This document shows, one piece after another, positions 26,808-35,621 of a DNA stretch of 64,000 nt (positions within the stretch are counted from its first letter, which is position 1; each line of letters opens with the position of its first letter). Below the pieces are notes generated by a model. The model was not told the DNA's origin, searched no databases, and worked only from the letters and a program-made list of their open reading frames with translations. The translations under genes were made by a program, and so were the position numbers. The stretch spans positions 868,001 to 932,000 of the forward strand of contig JADJPZ010000004.1 of NCBI GenBank assembly GCA_016713025.1. The letters run 5' to 3'. The stretch is from Saprospiraceae bacterium. GTDB lineage: Bacteria; Bacteroidota; Bacteroidia; Chitinophagales; Saprospiraceae.

Positions 26808-27168
26808 AGGAGTTTGGTTAAATTTTTATGTTTGAGTGGAAGTGAGGAGTCTGAATTTTAGGAAAGATGATTGAATGGTTTCTTCAATGACGAGAATTGA
26901 GTAAAATACTTTAATCAATAAAGCCTTGTACAAAGCGTAGCCGAAGCACTGCACTGAGTTAAGTTGAAGCGAAGGTACTGCGAGCAACTGCTCGTAGCCA
27001 GTACTTGATTAAGCCGGTCAAGACGATTTTTTAATAAAAATGTCTTGATCGGAACAGAAACCTCCCGAAAGCTCAAGCGTAGCTTGACACAGTACGGCGA
27101 AAAATATAATGCTGACTAAAATAAAATTTGCCATTTGAAGCCAAATGATAAAAGTTTAAACATACTCT
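26808..27168. repeat. MITE-like element, family 1, copy A
   Basis: 361-bp non-coding element. Its right end (TTTAAACATACTCT, ending 27168) equals that of copies B and C; its left end (AGGAGTTTGGTTAAA) is a decayed version of AGAGTATGTTTAAA. The first 50 bp and the last 80 bp match copy B at 28170-28330; the middle is a 200-bp insertion containing the hairpin CAAGCGTAGCTTG (27074-27086). It fills most of the gap between the repeat protein and the thioredoxin lipoprotein. The remaining 237 bp of the gap (26571-26807) show no gene. Confidence 0.72.
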
Positions 27169-27246
27169 AAAATCATAAAAATAAAATATATCTCCTCAAT
27201 TCATTATTGATTCGAAATCACAAAGCACGGAATTAAGATGGAATGC

Positions 27247-27795
27247 CTAAGGGTTGCTTTTCGCTTTTTGGAGGGCAATTTCAGCATTTTTCATAAGCTC
27301 CTTATGGTAGCAGGCACCTTCCTTTCTATATATTACCCGACCTCTGCTATCAAGCCATAAGAGGGTAGGAATAGTGGTAATATCATAAATTAGTTTTAAA
27401 TCAGGACCTTCATTTTGATCAACATCAACCTTATAGTTGATAAAGTTATCGTTAAAATATTGTGCAGTTTCCTGGTGGGTATAAACATCTCTTTGCATCA
27501 GCTTACATGGTGCACACCAGATCGCATTGATATCTAAAAAAACTGGTTTATTCTGACTTTTTGCAAAATCAAGCACATCACTCAATACTTTATCATTTTT
27601 GAAGTCAAAAGCGAAAACAATTTCACTTTCACCATTTGGTTCGGATGAGTGATCTTTTTTTACTTCACTCCCCTTTGAACTTACTTCAGTGTTTTTTGAA
27701 TCCGATTCTTGCTTGGCAAGATTTTCTGAATTCTTAGGACTGCATGAAGTTACCAAAATCAAATTTACAAATACTAAAATCTTAATTAGATTCAT
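27247..27795 (-). CDS. Thioredoxin-fold lipoprotein
   Basis: About 182 residues from the ATG at 27795 (MNLIKILVFVNLILVTSC), which gives a proper lipoprotein signal; the ATG at 27810 would add five residues. A Ser/Glu/Lys-rich linker is followed by a thioredoxin domain of the DsbD-gamma/thioredoxin_7 kind: PVFLDINAIWCAPCKLMQRD (CAPC), YKVDVDQNEG and TTIPTLLWLDSRG with the cis-Pro. It is anchored facing the periplasm and probably reduces or oxidises disulfides there. Confidence 0.85.
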   Translation of the reverse strand: MNLIKILVFVNLILVTSCSPKNSENLAKQESDSKNTEVSSKGSEVKKDHSSEPNGESEIVFAFDFKNDKVLSDVLDFAKSQNKPVFLDINAIWCAPCKLMQRDVYTHQETAQYFNDNFINYKVDVDQNEGPDLKLIYDITTIPTLLWLDSRGRVIYRKEGACYHKELMKNAEIALQKAKSNP

Positions 27796-28169
27796 TTTTT
27801 GCATGTGCAATATGTTAATTTATAAAAATGATACAAATATATAGTATTATATTATAATATGTAAAATTTTGAAAATGTTTTTTTTGAAATCAAATATATC
27901 GTTAATTCAATTTAAGTTCACAATACGATTTTATTCACTTACAGGGTTCACAATTATTGGCTAACTAACTACTCATGAAATTAGCATATGTATGTCTTTT
28001 ATACATCGTTTATCACGGGACATATTTAAACGGACAGAATAAAGTTTTATTTTGTTATCCTAAACTTAAAAACGCAGGTGAATGATCATTAAGCTTTTTG
28101 TTCTTCCATTCATATAAATTAAGTACCATAAAAAGGTGCTGGAATAAACAGACAGACAAAATTAGTATA

Positions 28170-28330
28170 AGAGTATGTTTAAATTTTTATGTTTGAGCGA
28201 AAGTGAGAAAATTTAATTTTGGACAAGGCATATTTTGCAGTCGTAGCCGGAAGTTACGGCGAAAAATATAACGCTGCCTAAAATTAAATTTGCCGCTTGG
28301 AGCCAAATGATAAAAGTTTAAACATACTCT
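28170..28330. repeat. MITE-like element, family 1, copy B
   Basis: 161 bp bounded by AGAGTATGTTTAAA (28170-28183) and its exact complement TTTAAACATACTCT (28317-28330). The interior has no gene and contains short GC-rich segments (GTAGCCGGAAGTTACGGCG). Copy B is the cleanest copy of family 1 and matches A over about 130 bp. A reliable target duplication cannot be seen. Confidence 0.8.
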
Positions 28331-28407
28331 AAGCCGAAATTGCTGATTTTTGATGATATAATACTTATAGTAGTCAAAGAACGAACTTGTCCATCCCATT
28401 TTAAGGG

Positions 28408-28465
28408 TGACTGAATGGTTGCAACGCAAATTGAGTGAACGATTTCACTCAATAATGAAGGAACC
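28408..28465. repeat. Structured dispersed repeat, copy 1
   Basis: About 58 bp sharing TGACTGAATGGTTGCAACG and GAAGGAACC with 38635-38689. This copy contains TTGAGTGAA/TTTCACTCAA, a hairpin of nearly ten base pairs. Non-coding. A piece of the same sequence (GATTGAATGG) also occurs inside element A. Confidence 0.45.
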
Positions 28466-28768
28466 ACAAACGTCGGCTTGTGGACACATTTAGGGTGGGT
28501 AAATTTTAGAGGAATAGTAATCCATTAAAAACCTGTATGGGTATACTGACCAAAGTAGAAGGTAAATGGCCTTTGCATACAGATCTCATAGAATATATTT
28601 ATAATAAATATAATGTACAACTTATGTCTCAATTACTTTGCCAATTAAACATGGTCATGCAAGAATAATTTCCAATTTTGGATTTTTTGCCAATTTCTTT
28701 ATTATATTTGTGATTTTAAATCATGTTTTTGCTGCAATTTTAATCTTTTTAAATGGATACTGAGGAGA

Positions 28769-29713
28769 ATGATAAAGTTTTTTATAAAAAAAAATGGAGA
28801 ATTAAAGCAAATAGAATCACAATCACATGCTTCATGGATCAATGTTTATCCGCCATTTGAACATGGAGAATTGGATCGTTTGGCTGTAAGCCTTGATGTT
28901 CCACTGGATTTTCTGACTGACTCTTTGGACGTAGATGAGAGGTCTAGATTTGAAAAAGAAGACCATTCCACATTAATACTTATAAATAGTCCTATCTTAA
29001 ACGAAGAAGGCAAAGATAGTGAAGCTATTTACATTACTGTCCCAATCGGAATTATTTTGACGGAAAATCAAGTGATCACTGTATGTTCTGATGAGAATCC
29101 TGTTCTGGACAAGTTTGAAGATAATAAAGTTAAAAATTTCAATCCTGGTGATAAAAATTTGTTTGTCCTTCAGATATTTGAGCAAAATGTTTACAGATTC
29201 TTGGAATGTTTAAAAAAACTTAACCTCAAGAGGAATCTTATCGAACGAGAATTGTACAATTCGAGTCGTAGTTCTGAACTCCAGCAACTATTGAGAATTG
29301 AGAAATCATTGGTATATTTTGTGAGTAGTCTAAGTACAAATGAACTGCTCAAAATGAAACTAAAACGGACAGATTTATTAAAGATTGGAAATGAAGAGCC
29401 TTATGCAGACTTGTTTGAAGACATTATCATTGATAATTCTCAAGCGTTGGAAATGTCCAATGTTTACACAAATATCTTAAGTGGAACGATGGAGGCATAT
29501 GCTTCGATCATTTCCAACAATCTTAATGTCATAATTCATAAACTTACCATTGCTACGATCATATTATTAGTGCCTTCCATGGTGGCCAGCTTCTATGGTA
29601 TGAATCTTGAATATCTTCCTTTCCGCAGTTTGAAATATGCATTTCCACTTATCATTATTATTTCAGTGTTTATGGGATTTGGTGTGGTCTATTATTTCTC
29701 CCGAAGGAAGTAA
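28769..29713 (+). CDS. corA: CorA-family magnesium transporter
   Basis: 314 residues: a large cytoplasmic alpha/beta domain with long helices (ELYNSSRSSELQQLLRIEKS; EMSNVYTNILSGTMEAYASI) and two C-terminal membrane spans. The first (IATIILLVPSMVASFYGMN) ends in the family-defining GMN signature (YGMNLEYLPF); the second is PLIIIISVFMGFGVVYYF. It would act as a homopentameric Mg2+ (or Co2+/Ni2+) channel of the inner membrane. Sequence variation is wide in this family, so the ion specificity is inferred. Single gene. Confidence 0.88.
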   Translation: MIKFFIKKNGELKQIESQSHASWINVYPPFEHGELDRLAVSLDVPLDFLTDSLDVDERSRFEKEDHSTLILINSPILNEEGKDSEAIYITVPIGIILTENQVITVCSDENPVLDKFEDNKVKNFNPGDKNLFVLQIFEQNVYRFLECLKKLNLKRNLIERELYNSSRSSELQQLLRIEKSLVYFVSSLSTNELLKMKLKRTDLLKIGNEEPYADLFEDIIIDNSQALEMSNVYTNILSGTMEAYASIISNNLNVIIHKLTIATIILLVPSMVASFYGMNLEYLPFRSLKYAFPLIIIISVFMGFGVVYYFSRRK

Positions 29714-29830
29714 TTACACCTTTTAGTGATGAGTTTTACTCGTATAAAAGTCAGCTCTACAACAATTATTCAAAATTTTCTTCATATATATTCTTGCGTT
29801 TTTCAGCTCTTTATTTTTACGCATTAAAAG

Positions 29831-29913
29831 TTATCCACATATAATGTAATATTTTTATGGTATAGTGGCCTGATATTTAATGTGTTGTAAAGTTATCCAC
29901 ATTGTGTGGATAA
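29831..29913. promoter_or_regulatory. Three perfect DnaA boxes upstream of nrdB
   Basis: TTATCCACA occurs at 29831-29839 and 29893-29901, and its complement TGTGGATAA at 29905-29913. The last two form an extended palindrome: AAGTTATCCACA, three bases, TGTGGATAACTT. They end 149 bp before the nrdB start. In E. coli, DnaA binds boxes at the nrdAB promoter, so a similar cell-cycle link is plausible here. A replication origin is unlikely, since no dnaA or AT-rich unwinding element is near. Confidence 0.7.
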
Positions 29914-30062
29914 CTTGGTATTTGATATTACACTTTTTTGTAATTTTTCTTCATTAATTTGCACCCCGTTACTGAAAAATATTTTTTTAAGCCGTCTGAT
30001 TCCTTTCAACCTATTTTTTCAGCAACACCACAAAAAATTAAATCAATAAATATAATAGCACC

Positions 30063-31040
30063 ATGAGTATTACTAATGAACCCATCCTTACAGATAATCC
30101 GGGAAGATTTGTCCTGTTTCCCATTGAACACGATGATATCTGGAGTTTTTATAAAAAATGTGAAGCAAGTTTTTGGACGGCAGAAGAAATTGATCTTCAT
30201 CAGGATGTCGCAGACTGGGACCATAGATTGAATGATGATGAAAAACATTTCATAAAACATGTTTTAGCCTTTTTTGCAGCAAGCGATGGGATAGTCAATG
30301 AAAATCTTGCTGAGAATATGGTAAGAGAGGTTCAGTACACCGAAGCTAAGTTTTTCTATGGCTTCCAGATCATGATGGAAAATATTCATTCTGAAACATA
30401 TTCGTTACTTATAGACACATTGATAAAAGACAATACTGAAAAAGATTACTTATTAAATGCAATTGATACGGTTGATTGTGTAAAAAGAAAGGCTGATTGG
30501 GCACTGAGATGGATCTCCAATGGAAGTTTTGCAGAAAGACTCATTGCATTTGCCGCGGTGGAGGGAATATTTTTCTCCGGTTCATTCTGTTCAATATTCT
30601 GGCTGAAGAAAAGAGGTCTTATGCCGGGACTTACATTTTCAAACGAACTGATCAGCAGAGATGAAGGAATGCATTGCGATTTTGCATGCCTGCTTTACAA
30701 CAACCATATTGTCAATAAATTGCCAAAGGAAACCATCCATGCTTTAATCACAGATGCTGTAGTCATAGAAAAAGAATTTGTCACAGATGCTTTGCCTGTC
30801 AACCTTATAGGAATGAATGCTGATCTCATGTGTCAATACATCGAGTTTGTGGCAGATAGATTATTGGTATCACTTGGAAATCCAAAAGTGTATAATGTTG
30901 AAAATCCATTCCCCTGGATGGATATGATTTCACTACAGGGAAAGACTAACTTTTTTGAGAAAAGGGTAGGAGATTACCAAAAAGCAGGAGTAATGGCTGA
31001 GAAAGAAAATCAGGTATTTACTTTAGAAGCGGATTTTTAG
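30063..31040 (+). CDS. nrdB: Class Ia ribonucleotide reductase, small (R2) subunit
   Basis: 325 residues. Ferritin-like fold with the di-iron and radical residues in place: FFAASDGIVNENL (D75), MENIHSETYS (E106, H109, radical Tyr Y113), AFAAVEGIFFSGSF and RDEGMHCDF. The C-terminus FTLEADF is the peptide that docks on the large subunit. The sequence is of the eukaryotic-like class Ia R2 kind. It makes the tyrosyl radical for reduction of ribonucleotides. It precedes nrdA on the same strand; a 155-bp repeat element lies between them. Confidence 0.96.
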   Translation: MSITNEPILTDNPGRFVLFPIEHDDIWSFYKKCEASFWTAEEIDLHQDVADWDHRLNDDEKHFIKHVLAFFAASDGIVNENLAENMVREVQYTEAKFFYGFQIMMENIHSETYSLLIDTLIKDNTEKDYLLNAIDTVDCVKRKADWALRWISNGSFAERLIAFAAVEGIFFSGSFCSIFWLKKRGLMPGLTFSNELISRDEGMHCDFACLLYNNHIVNKLPKETIHALITDAVVIEKEFVTDALPVNLIGMNADLMCQYIEFVADRLLVSLGNPKVYNVENPFPWMDMISLQGKTNFFEKRVGDYQKAGVMAEKENQVFTLEADF

Positions 31041-31059
31041 GACTTATACTTACATATTA

Positions 31060-31214
31060 AGAGTATGTTTAATTTTTTATTACCTTAAAATCAATGTATT
31101 ATGACCCTGGCTTCAAAATAATCGCCTTATTTAGTTTACTAAAAGCGTTGATTATTTTATCGTCAGAACCATAATCTCTTGATTTGCAACTAAGAAAAAT
31201 TTTAAACATACTCT
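31060..31214. repeat. MITE-like element, family 1, copy C, inside the nrdB-nrdA unit
   Basis: 155 bp bounded by AGAGTATGTTTAA (31060-31072) and TTTAAACATACTCT (31201-31214). The interior differs from copies A and B, so only the ends define the family. It fills most of the 252-bp gap between nrdB and nrdA and may act as a spacer, a transcript-processing site or simply an insertion. Confidence 0.72.
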
Positions 31215-31292
31215 AAATTTCTTAATGACCAGACACTTACTCAAGGGTAACAATCTATTTTATTGAATCATCGCTAAACACAAATTTTTAAA

Positions 31293-33662
31293 ATGCAGGT
31301 AATTAAAAGAAGTAACAAAAGAGAAGCTGTAAGTTTTGATAAAGTAACAGCCAGAATTAACAAACTCTGTTATGGTCTAAACTCTAAGTTTGTTAATCCT
31401 ATTGAGATATCCAAAAAAGTAATACAAGGCCTTTTTGATGGTGTCAGAACTACAGAATTGGACAACCTTGCAGCAGAAACGGCTGCTACGATGGCCGCAA
31501 TACATCCTGATTATGCTATTCTTGCTGCACGGATCGCAGTATCAAATCTTCATAAAAATACAGAAAAGTCTTTTTCAGTTACTATGGAAAAACTTTACAA
31601 TTACATTGACCCAAAAACAAATCAAAGAGCAGGATTAATTTCAGATCAGACGATTGAAATTATAAGACACCACGGGGACTCTTTAGACTCTGCAATAATA
31701 TACGATAGAGATTATAGCTTTGATTATTTTGGTTTTAAAACGCTTGAAAAATCATATCTGTTGAGAATGGATGGAGATGTGGTTGAACGACCTCAACATC
31801 TTTTGATGAGAGCATCCGTGGGTATCCATGGATATGACATAGATACTGCTATTGAAACCTATCATCTTATGTCAGAAAAGTGGTTTATCCATGCCACACC
31901 GACACTTTTCAACGCGGGCACTCCAAGGCCTCAATTGTCATCTTGTTTTCTTCTTAGCATGACCGATGATAGTATTCCGGGTATTTTTGAGACATTATCA
32001 AGATGTGCAAAAATATCCCAATCTGCAGGAGGTATAGGGTTATCGGTCCATAATATACGTGCAAAAGGGTCATATATCAAAGGCACAGGTGGAACATCCA
32101 ACGGACTAATTCCGATGTTAAAAGTATTTAATGATACAGCAAGATATGTAGATCAGGGTGGTGGAAAACGAAAGGGGGCGTTTGCGGTCTATCTCGAACC
32201 ATGGCATGCCGACATTTATGACTTCCTGGACCTTAAGAAAAATCACGGTAAAGAAGAATTGAGGGCAAGAGATTTATTTTACGCCATGTGGATCCCTGAC
32301 TTGTTTATGGAAAGGGTGAAAGAAAATGGAAACTGGTCACTTTTCTGCCCCAATGAAGCTCCGGGACTACATGATTGTTATGGTGGTGAATTCGAAGCAT
32401 TGTACCACAAGTATGAATCTGAAGGCAGAGCGAGAAAATCTATCAAGGCACAAGACTTGTGGTTTGCAATTTTGGAGTCTCAAATAGAAACAGGTACTCC
32501 TTACATTTTGTACAAAGATGCTTGCAACAGAAAATCCAATCAAAAAAATCTTGGCACCATCAAATCCAGCAATCTATGCACTGAAATCATAGAATATACA
32601 GCACCTGATGAAGTAGCAGTTTGTAATCTGGCATCCATCTCTCTTTCAAAGTTTGTGGACGAAGATAAAAAATCATTTGATTTTGAAAAGCTGCATGAAG
32701 TGACTAAGGTGATCACGCGTAATCTTAATAAAATAATTGATATCAACTACTATCCGGTTGAAGAAGCGAAAAATTCAAATTTCCGTCACAGACCTATTGG
32801 AATTGGTGTTCAAGGCTTAGCAGATGCATATATATTGATGCGCATGCCATTTGATAGTCCGGAGGCTACAAAATTGAATAAGGATATTTTTGAGACAATT
32901 TATCACGCTGCTGTTGAAGAATCATGTGACCAGGCCGAAAAATTGGGGCAATATCAATCATTTAAAGGATCTCCTGCCAGTCAAGGTATTTTGCAGTTTG
33001 ATATGTGGGGTGTTACGCCTTCAGCAAAATATGACTGGGATACATTAAAGCAAAAGGTGGTGAAATCAGGATTGAGAAATAGTCTTTTACTGGCTCCGAT
33101 GCCAACCGCATCTACTTCACAAATCTTAGGTAATAATGAATGTTTTGAACCTTATACTTCAAATATTTACACCAGAAGGACACTTTCAGGAGAATACATT
33201 ATAGTGAACAAACACCTCTTGAAAGATCTGACACGTCTTGGGTTATGGAATGACAACCTTAAACAAAAATTGATGGCTGCCAACGGATCTGTTGCCAATA
33301 TCCCTGAAATACCTGCCGACCTGAAAGCTTTGTACAAAACGGTATATGAGATCAGTCAGAAGATAATCATAGACCAGGCTGCCGATAGGGGAGCATTCAT
33401 TTGTCAGTCTCAAAGCCTTAATCTATTTGTAGAGAACCCAAATTTTGCGAAGTTGAGTTCTATGCATTTTTATGGATGGCAGAAGGGGCTGAAAACAGGT
33501 ATGTACTACCTGAGAAGCAAGGCGGCTATTGACCCAATCAAATTTACACTGGACGAACAACACCAAAGAGTGCAAGCAACAAAGGAAACCGAAGAAGTTC
33601 AAGCTTTAGCAGAAGGAGCAGTTTGCAACATGGATGAAGGTTGCCTGATGTGTGGAAGTTGA
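31293..33662 (+). CDS. nrdA: Class Ia ribonucleotide reductase, large (R1) subunit
   Basis: 789 residues. N-terminal ATP-cone (MQVIKRSNKREAVSFDKVTA) for allosteric control, then the ten-stranded catalytic barrel: PQLSSCFLLSM (first redox Cys), SNLCTEIIEYTAPDEVAVC (N-x-C-x-E with the thiyl-radical Cys and Glu, second redox Cys) and MPTASTSQILGNNECFEPYT. The tail CNMDEGCLMCGS holds the Cys pair reduced by thioredoxin or glutaredoxin. Its partner is the upstream nrdB product. A hairpin follows the stop codon. Confidence 0.96.
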   Translation: MQVIKRSNKREAVSFDKVTARINKLCYGLNSKFVNPIEISKKVIQGLFDGVRTTELDNLAAETAATMAAIHPDYAILAARIAVSNLHKNTEKSFSVTMEKLYNYIDPKTNQRAGLISDQTIEIIRHHGDSLDSAIIYDRDYSFDYFGFKTLEKSYLLRMDGDVVERPQHLLMRASVGIHGYDIDTAIETYHLMSEKWFIHATPTLFNAGTPRPQLSSCFLLSMTDDSIPGIFETLSRCAKISQSAGGIGLSVHNIRAKGSYIKGTGGTSNGLIPMLKVFNDTARYVDQGGGKRKGAFAVYLEPWHADIYDFLDLKKNHGKEELRARDLFYAMWIPDLFMERVKENGNWSLFCPNEAPGLHDCYGGEFEALYHKYESEGRARKSIKAQDLWFAILESQIETGTPYILYKDACNRKSNQKNLGTIKSSNLCTEIIEYTAPDEVAVCNLASISLSKFVDEDKKSFDFEKLHEVTKVITRNLNKIIDINYYPVEEAKNSNFRHRPIGIGVQGLADAYILMRMPFDSPEATKLNKDIFETIYHAAVEESCDQAEKLGQYQSFKGSPASQGILQFDMWGVTPSAKYDWDTLKQKVVKSGLRNSLLLAPMPTASTSQILGNNECFEPYTSNIYTRRTLSGEYIIVNKHLLKDLTRLGLWNDNLKQKLMAANGSVANIPEIPADLKALYKTVYEISQKIIIDQAADRGAFICQSQSLNLFVENPNFAKLSSMHFYGWQKGLKTGMYYLRSKAAIDPIKFTLDEQHQRVQATKETEEVQALAEGAVCNMDEGCLMCGS

Positions 33663-33686
33663 GTTTCTCTTTCAATAAAACCTAAC

Positions 33687-33743
33687 AAAACAAATAGAAT
33701 AGGACTGACTAATCCCAAGGATAAGTCAGCCCTATTTGTTTTC
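33687..33743. terminator. Convergent hairpin between nrdA and the oxidoreductase
   Basis: AAAACAAATAG (33687-33697) pairs with CTATTTGTTTT (33732-33742), and GACTGACT with AGTCAGCC inside. The minus-strand oxidoreductase ends inside the loop side of the hairpin (stop 33709), so it may terminate both transcripts. Confidence 0.65.
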
Positions 33744-34689
33744 TGGTGAGATCCATTAGTTTGGCTAAATTTTGGGACATTTTGTAAGTCATGATATTAC
33801 TTTCTGGTTTGTTATTGAGCAAACATTGATTAAAATGCTCAATTTCATGATAATATCCATGACCGGATTTGCCTGTATCGACTTTTTGAGATCCATTTTC
33901 TGTTTCTAAGAAATAACAGGATTGTTCATGAAATCGACCTGGTATAAGTATTTTGCCTTGTGTACCAAATATTTCACATTTAGTATCTGTCATCATTGAC
34001 ACTGTGGAATACAATGAAGCTGTTGCCCTATTTGAATATTGAAGCAAAATGGAACATTCATCATCGACACCTGTCTCAATGATGTGTCCGGATGCATAAA
34101 GATTTTCAGGTATTCCAAGCAGGTACAATGAAATGAACAAAGGATAAATTCCGATATCTAATAATGAACCACCTGCCAAGTTTTTATCGTAAAGGCGACC
34201 TTTGGGATCATATGAACCTTTAAAGCCAAAATCAGCAGTCAAATGTCTTACTTGACCTATTGTACCTTTTTCTATTTCATTTTTTACTGCGATAATAGCC
34301 GGCAGAAAAGCCGTCCACATAGCTTCCATCAAAAGGACTTTGTTTTGTTTTGCAATAGCAAAGAGTTGATCTGTAAGGTATTGATTTACCGTGAGTGGTT
34401 TTTCGCACAACACAGCTTTTTTTGCATTAAGACACAGAACTGCATGTTCAAAATGATGTGAGTGTGGAGTGGCAATATAAATTGCATCGATCTCACGACA
34501 ATTGACCAGATCTTTATAGTTTGTAAACATTTTTACAGCTCCGTACTTATTTGCAAAATTTTGAACATTTTCTCTTTCTCTGGAGGCACAAGCATGTAAA
34601 TAACCTGTCTTACTTAGACTTAAATCATCAGCAAATTTGCGCGCAATCCTTCCACACCCCAATATGCCCCATTTTATCTTTTTACTCAT
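33709..34689 (-). CDS. Gfo/Idh/MocA-family oxidoreductase
   Basis: 326 residues. N-terminal Rossmann fold (KIKWGILGCGRIARKFADDL), then the family motifs IDAIYIATPHSHHFEHAVLC and KAVLCEKPLTVNQ (EKP catalytic-type Lys), with GGSLLDIGIYPLFISLYLLG in the C-terminal domain. It is of the dihydrodiol-dehydrogenase-like branch and probably oxidises a sugar or cyclitol with NAD(P). Cytoplasmic; no signal peptide. Single gene convergent with nrdA. Confidence 0.88.
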   Translation of the reverse strand: MSKKIKWGILGCGRIARKFADDLSLSKTGYLHACASRERENVQNFANKYGAVKMFTNYKDLVNCREIDAIYIATPHSHHFEHAVLCLNAKKAVLCEKPLTVNQYLTDQLFAIAKQNKVLLMEAMWTAFLPAIIAVKNEIEKGTIGQVRHLTADFGFKGSYDPKGRLYDKNLAGGSLLDIGIYPLFISLYLLGIPENLYASGHIIETGVDDECSILLQYSNRATASLYSTVSMMTDTKCEIFGTQGKILIPGRFHEQSCYFLETENGSQKVDTGKSGHGYYHEIEHFNQCLLNNKPESNIMTYKMSQNLAKLMDLTRKQIGLTYPWD

Positions 34690-34758
34690 CTGAATTTATC
34701 ATCTTATAAGTAACAAATATAGTCCTAAAATCCTTAGTTTTGTGCATAAAATACAGAA

Positions 34759-34934
34759 GTGTGTATAACAAACTGCACAAATACTTAAATTCCCTCACTA
34801 CCCTCATTCTAAAGGGACGACCCACGCCAATGCTTTCAATATTTGCGCTGGTCTCCCCTTCAGGGGTTGGGGGTAAGTATAGGCAAATGTAGCAAGTTAA
34901 TTTTTTTCACAAAAGTGCAATTTGTTGTACACAC
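34759..34934. mobile_element. MITE-like element, family 2, with 9-bp target duplication
   Basis: 176-bp non-coding element. Left end GTGTGTATAACAAACTGCAC (34759-34778); right end, read inward, GTGTGTACAACAAAATTGCAC apart from position shifts (34914-34934). It is flanked directly by the perfect 9-bp direct repeat AATACAGAA (34750-34758 and 34935-34943). Inside is a short GC-rich hairpin (CCCCTTCAGGGG). It sits 20 bp before the methyltransferase start. A relative with its own 9-bp repeat lies at 47884-48042. Confidence 0.85.
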
Positions 34935-34953
34935 AATACAGAACTAGTTTTGT

Positions 34954-35607
34954 ATGCATGATGCTGACCAGAATCTCCAATGTCCACTTTGTTTAGATAC
35001 TGATGTTGAAAAAACAGCATTTAGTTTCAAAATCAGGCACTATTATTTTTGCAGGAACTGCAATTTAGTTTATGCAGATCGTCTGACTTTACCGGATGCA
35101 AAAGATGAAATAGAAAGATATAAATTTCATCAGAATAGTGAAAAAGATGATGGTTACCTTACTTTTTTGGAAAAAGCAATCACACCTTTGTTAGACCGGA
35201 TCAGCCCGTATGATGTAGGCCTGGACTATGGATGCGGACCATCTAAGACAACAAGTGAGCTTCTGGCTCGGGAAAATATTCTATGCGACGTGTATGACCC
35301 CTTTTTTTATCCACAAATTCCTAAAACTGAATATGATTTTATCATTTCAACGGAGGTGTTTGAACATTTTCATCAACCGTATTCCGATATAAAAAAAATG
35401 ATCTCGCTATTAAAACCAGGAGGGTATCTTGGCGTTATGACAGAATTTTGGCAGGATATGGATAAATTTGCAGACTGGTATTACATAAGAGATCATACTC
35501 ACGTTTGCTTTTACCACTTTGATACTATGAAGTATATAGAAAAGTCACATTCACTAAAAATGAAATACACAGACGGTAAAAGAGTAGTCATCTTTCAAAA
35601 GCTGTAA
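34954..35607 (+). CDS. Class I SAM-dependent methyltransferase with N-terminal zinc ribbon
   Basis: 217 residues. The start has two CxxC pairs (NLQCPLCLDTD; YYFCRNCNLVY), a small zinc-ribbon. The methyltransferase domain follows: VGLDYGCGPSKTTSELLARE (SAM loop GxGxG-like), CDVYDPFFYPQ, DFIISTEVFEHFHQPYSDIK and LLKPGGYLGVMTEFW. Substrate unknown. The family-2 mobile element lies just upstream, so the native promoter has been displaced. The stop codon lies inside the palindrome at 35597-35620. Confidence 0.85.
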   Translation: MHDADQNLQCPLCLDTDVEKTAFSFKIRHYYFCRNCNLVYADRLTLPDAKDEIERYKFHQNSEKDDGYLTFLEKAITPLLDRISPYDVGLDYGCGPSKTTSELLARENILCDVYDPFFYPQIPKTEYDFIISTEVFEHFHQPYSDIKKMISLLKPGGYLGVMTEFWQDMDKFADWYYIRDHTHVCFYHFDTMKYIEKSHSLKMKYTDGKRVVIFQKL

Positions 35608-35620
35608 ATTTACAGCTTTT
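35597..35620. terminator. Bidirectional terminator at the methyltransferase / TonB-like boundary
   Basis: A perfect 24-bp palindrome with arms AAAAGCTGTAAA and TTTACAGCTTTT. It overlaps the methyltransferase stop codon (35605-35607) and lies just past the end of the TonB-like gene (35622) on the other strand. Both sides carry the A/T run expected for intrinsic termination. Confidence 0.75.
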
Positions 35621-35621
35621 A

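Larger units (their letters stand above)
27796..28768. other. Gene-free region with two dispersed repeats
   Basis: 973 bp between the thioredoxin lipoprotein and the CorA gene. It contains element B (28170-28330) and a structured repeat (28408-28465), described separately. The rest is AT-rich. A TATATTTG at 28703-28710 resembles the Bacteroidota -7 box and may serve CorA, although a -33 box at normal spacing is not clear. No coding frame is supported. Confidence 0.5.

Noticed and set aside
28187..28429. 80-codon minus-strand frame
   Set aside because: It lies mostly inside the family-1 element and has no protein-like character.
28538..28668. Short protein-like frame starting MGILTKVE
   Set aside because: On careful reading it stops after about 16 codons; the longer apparent frame needs an extra base.
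29831..29913. Chromosomal replication origin
   Set aside because: Three DnaA boxes alone; no dnaA, dnaN, gyrB or AT-rich unwinding repeats nearby, and the boxes lie at the nrdB promoter.
34941..34952. TAGTTTTG as a -7 promoter box for the methyltransferase, with a -33 box supplied by the mobile element
   Set aside because: A transcript from it would begin after the ATG at 34954, so it cannot serve that start codon.
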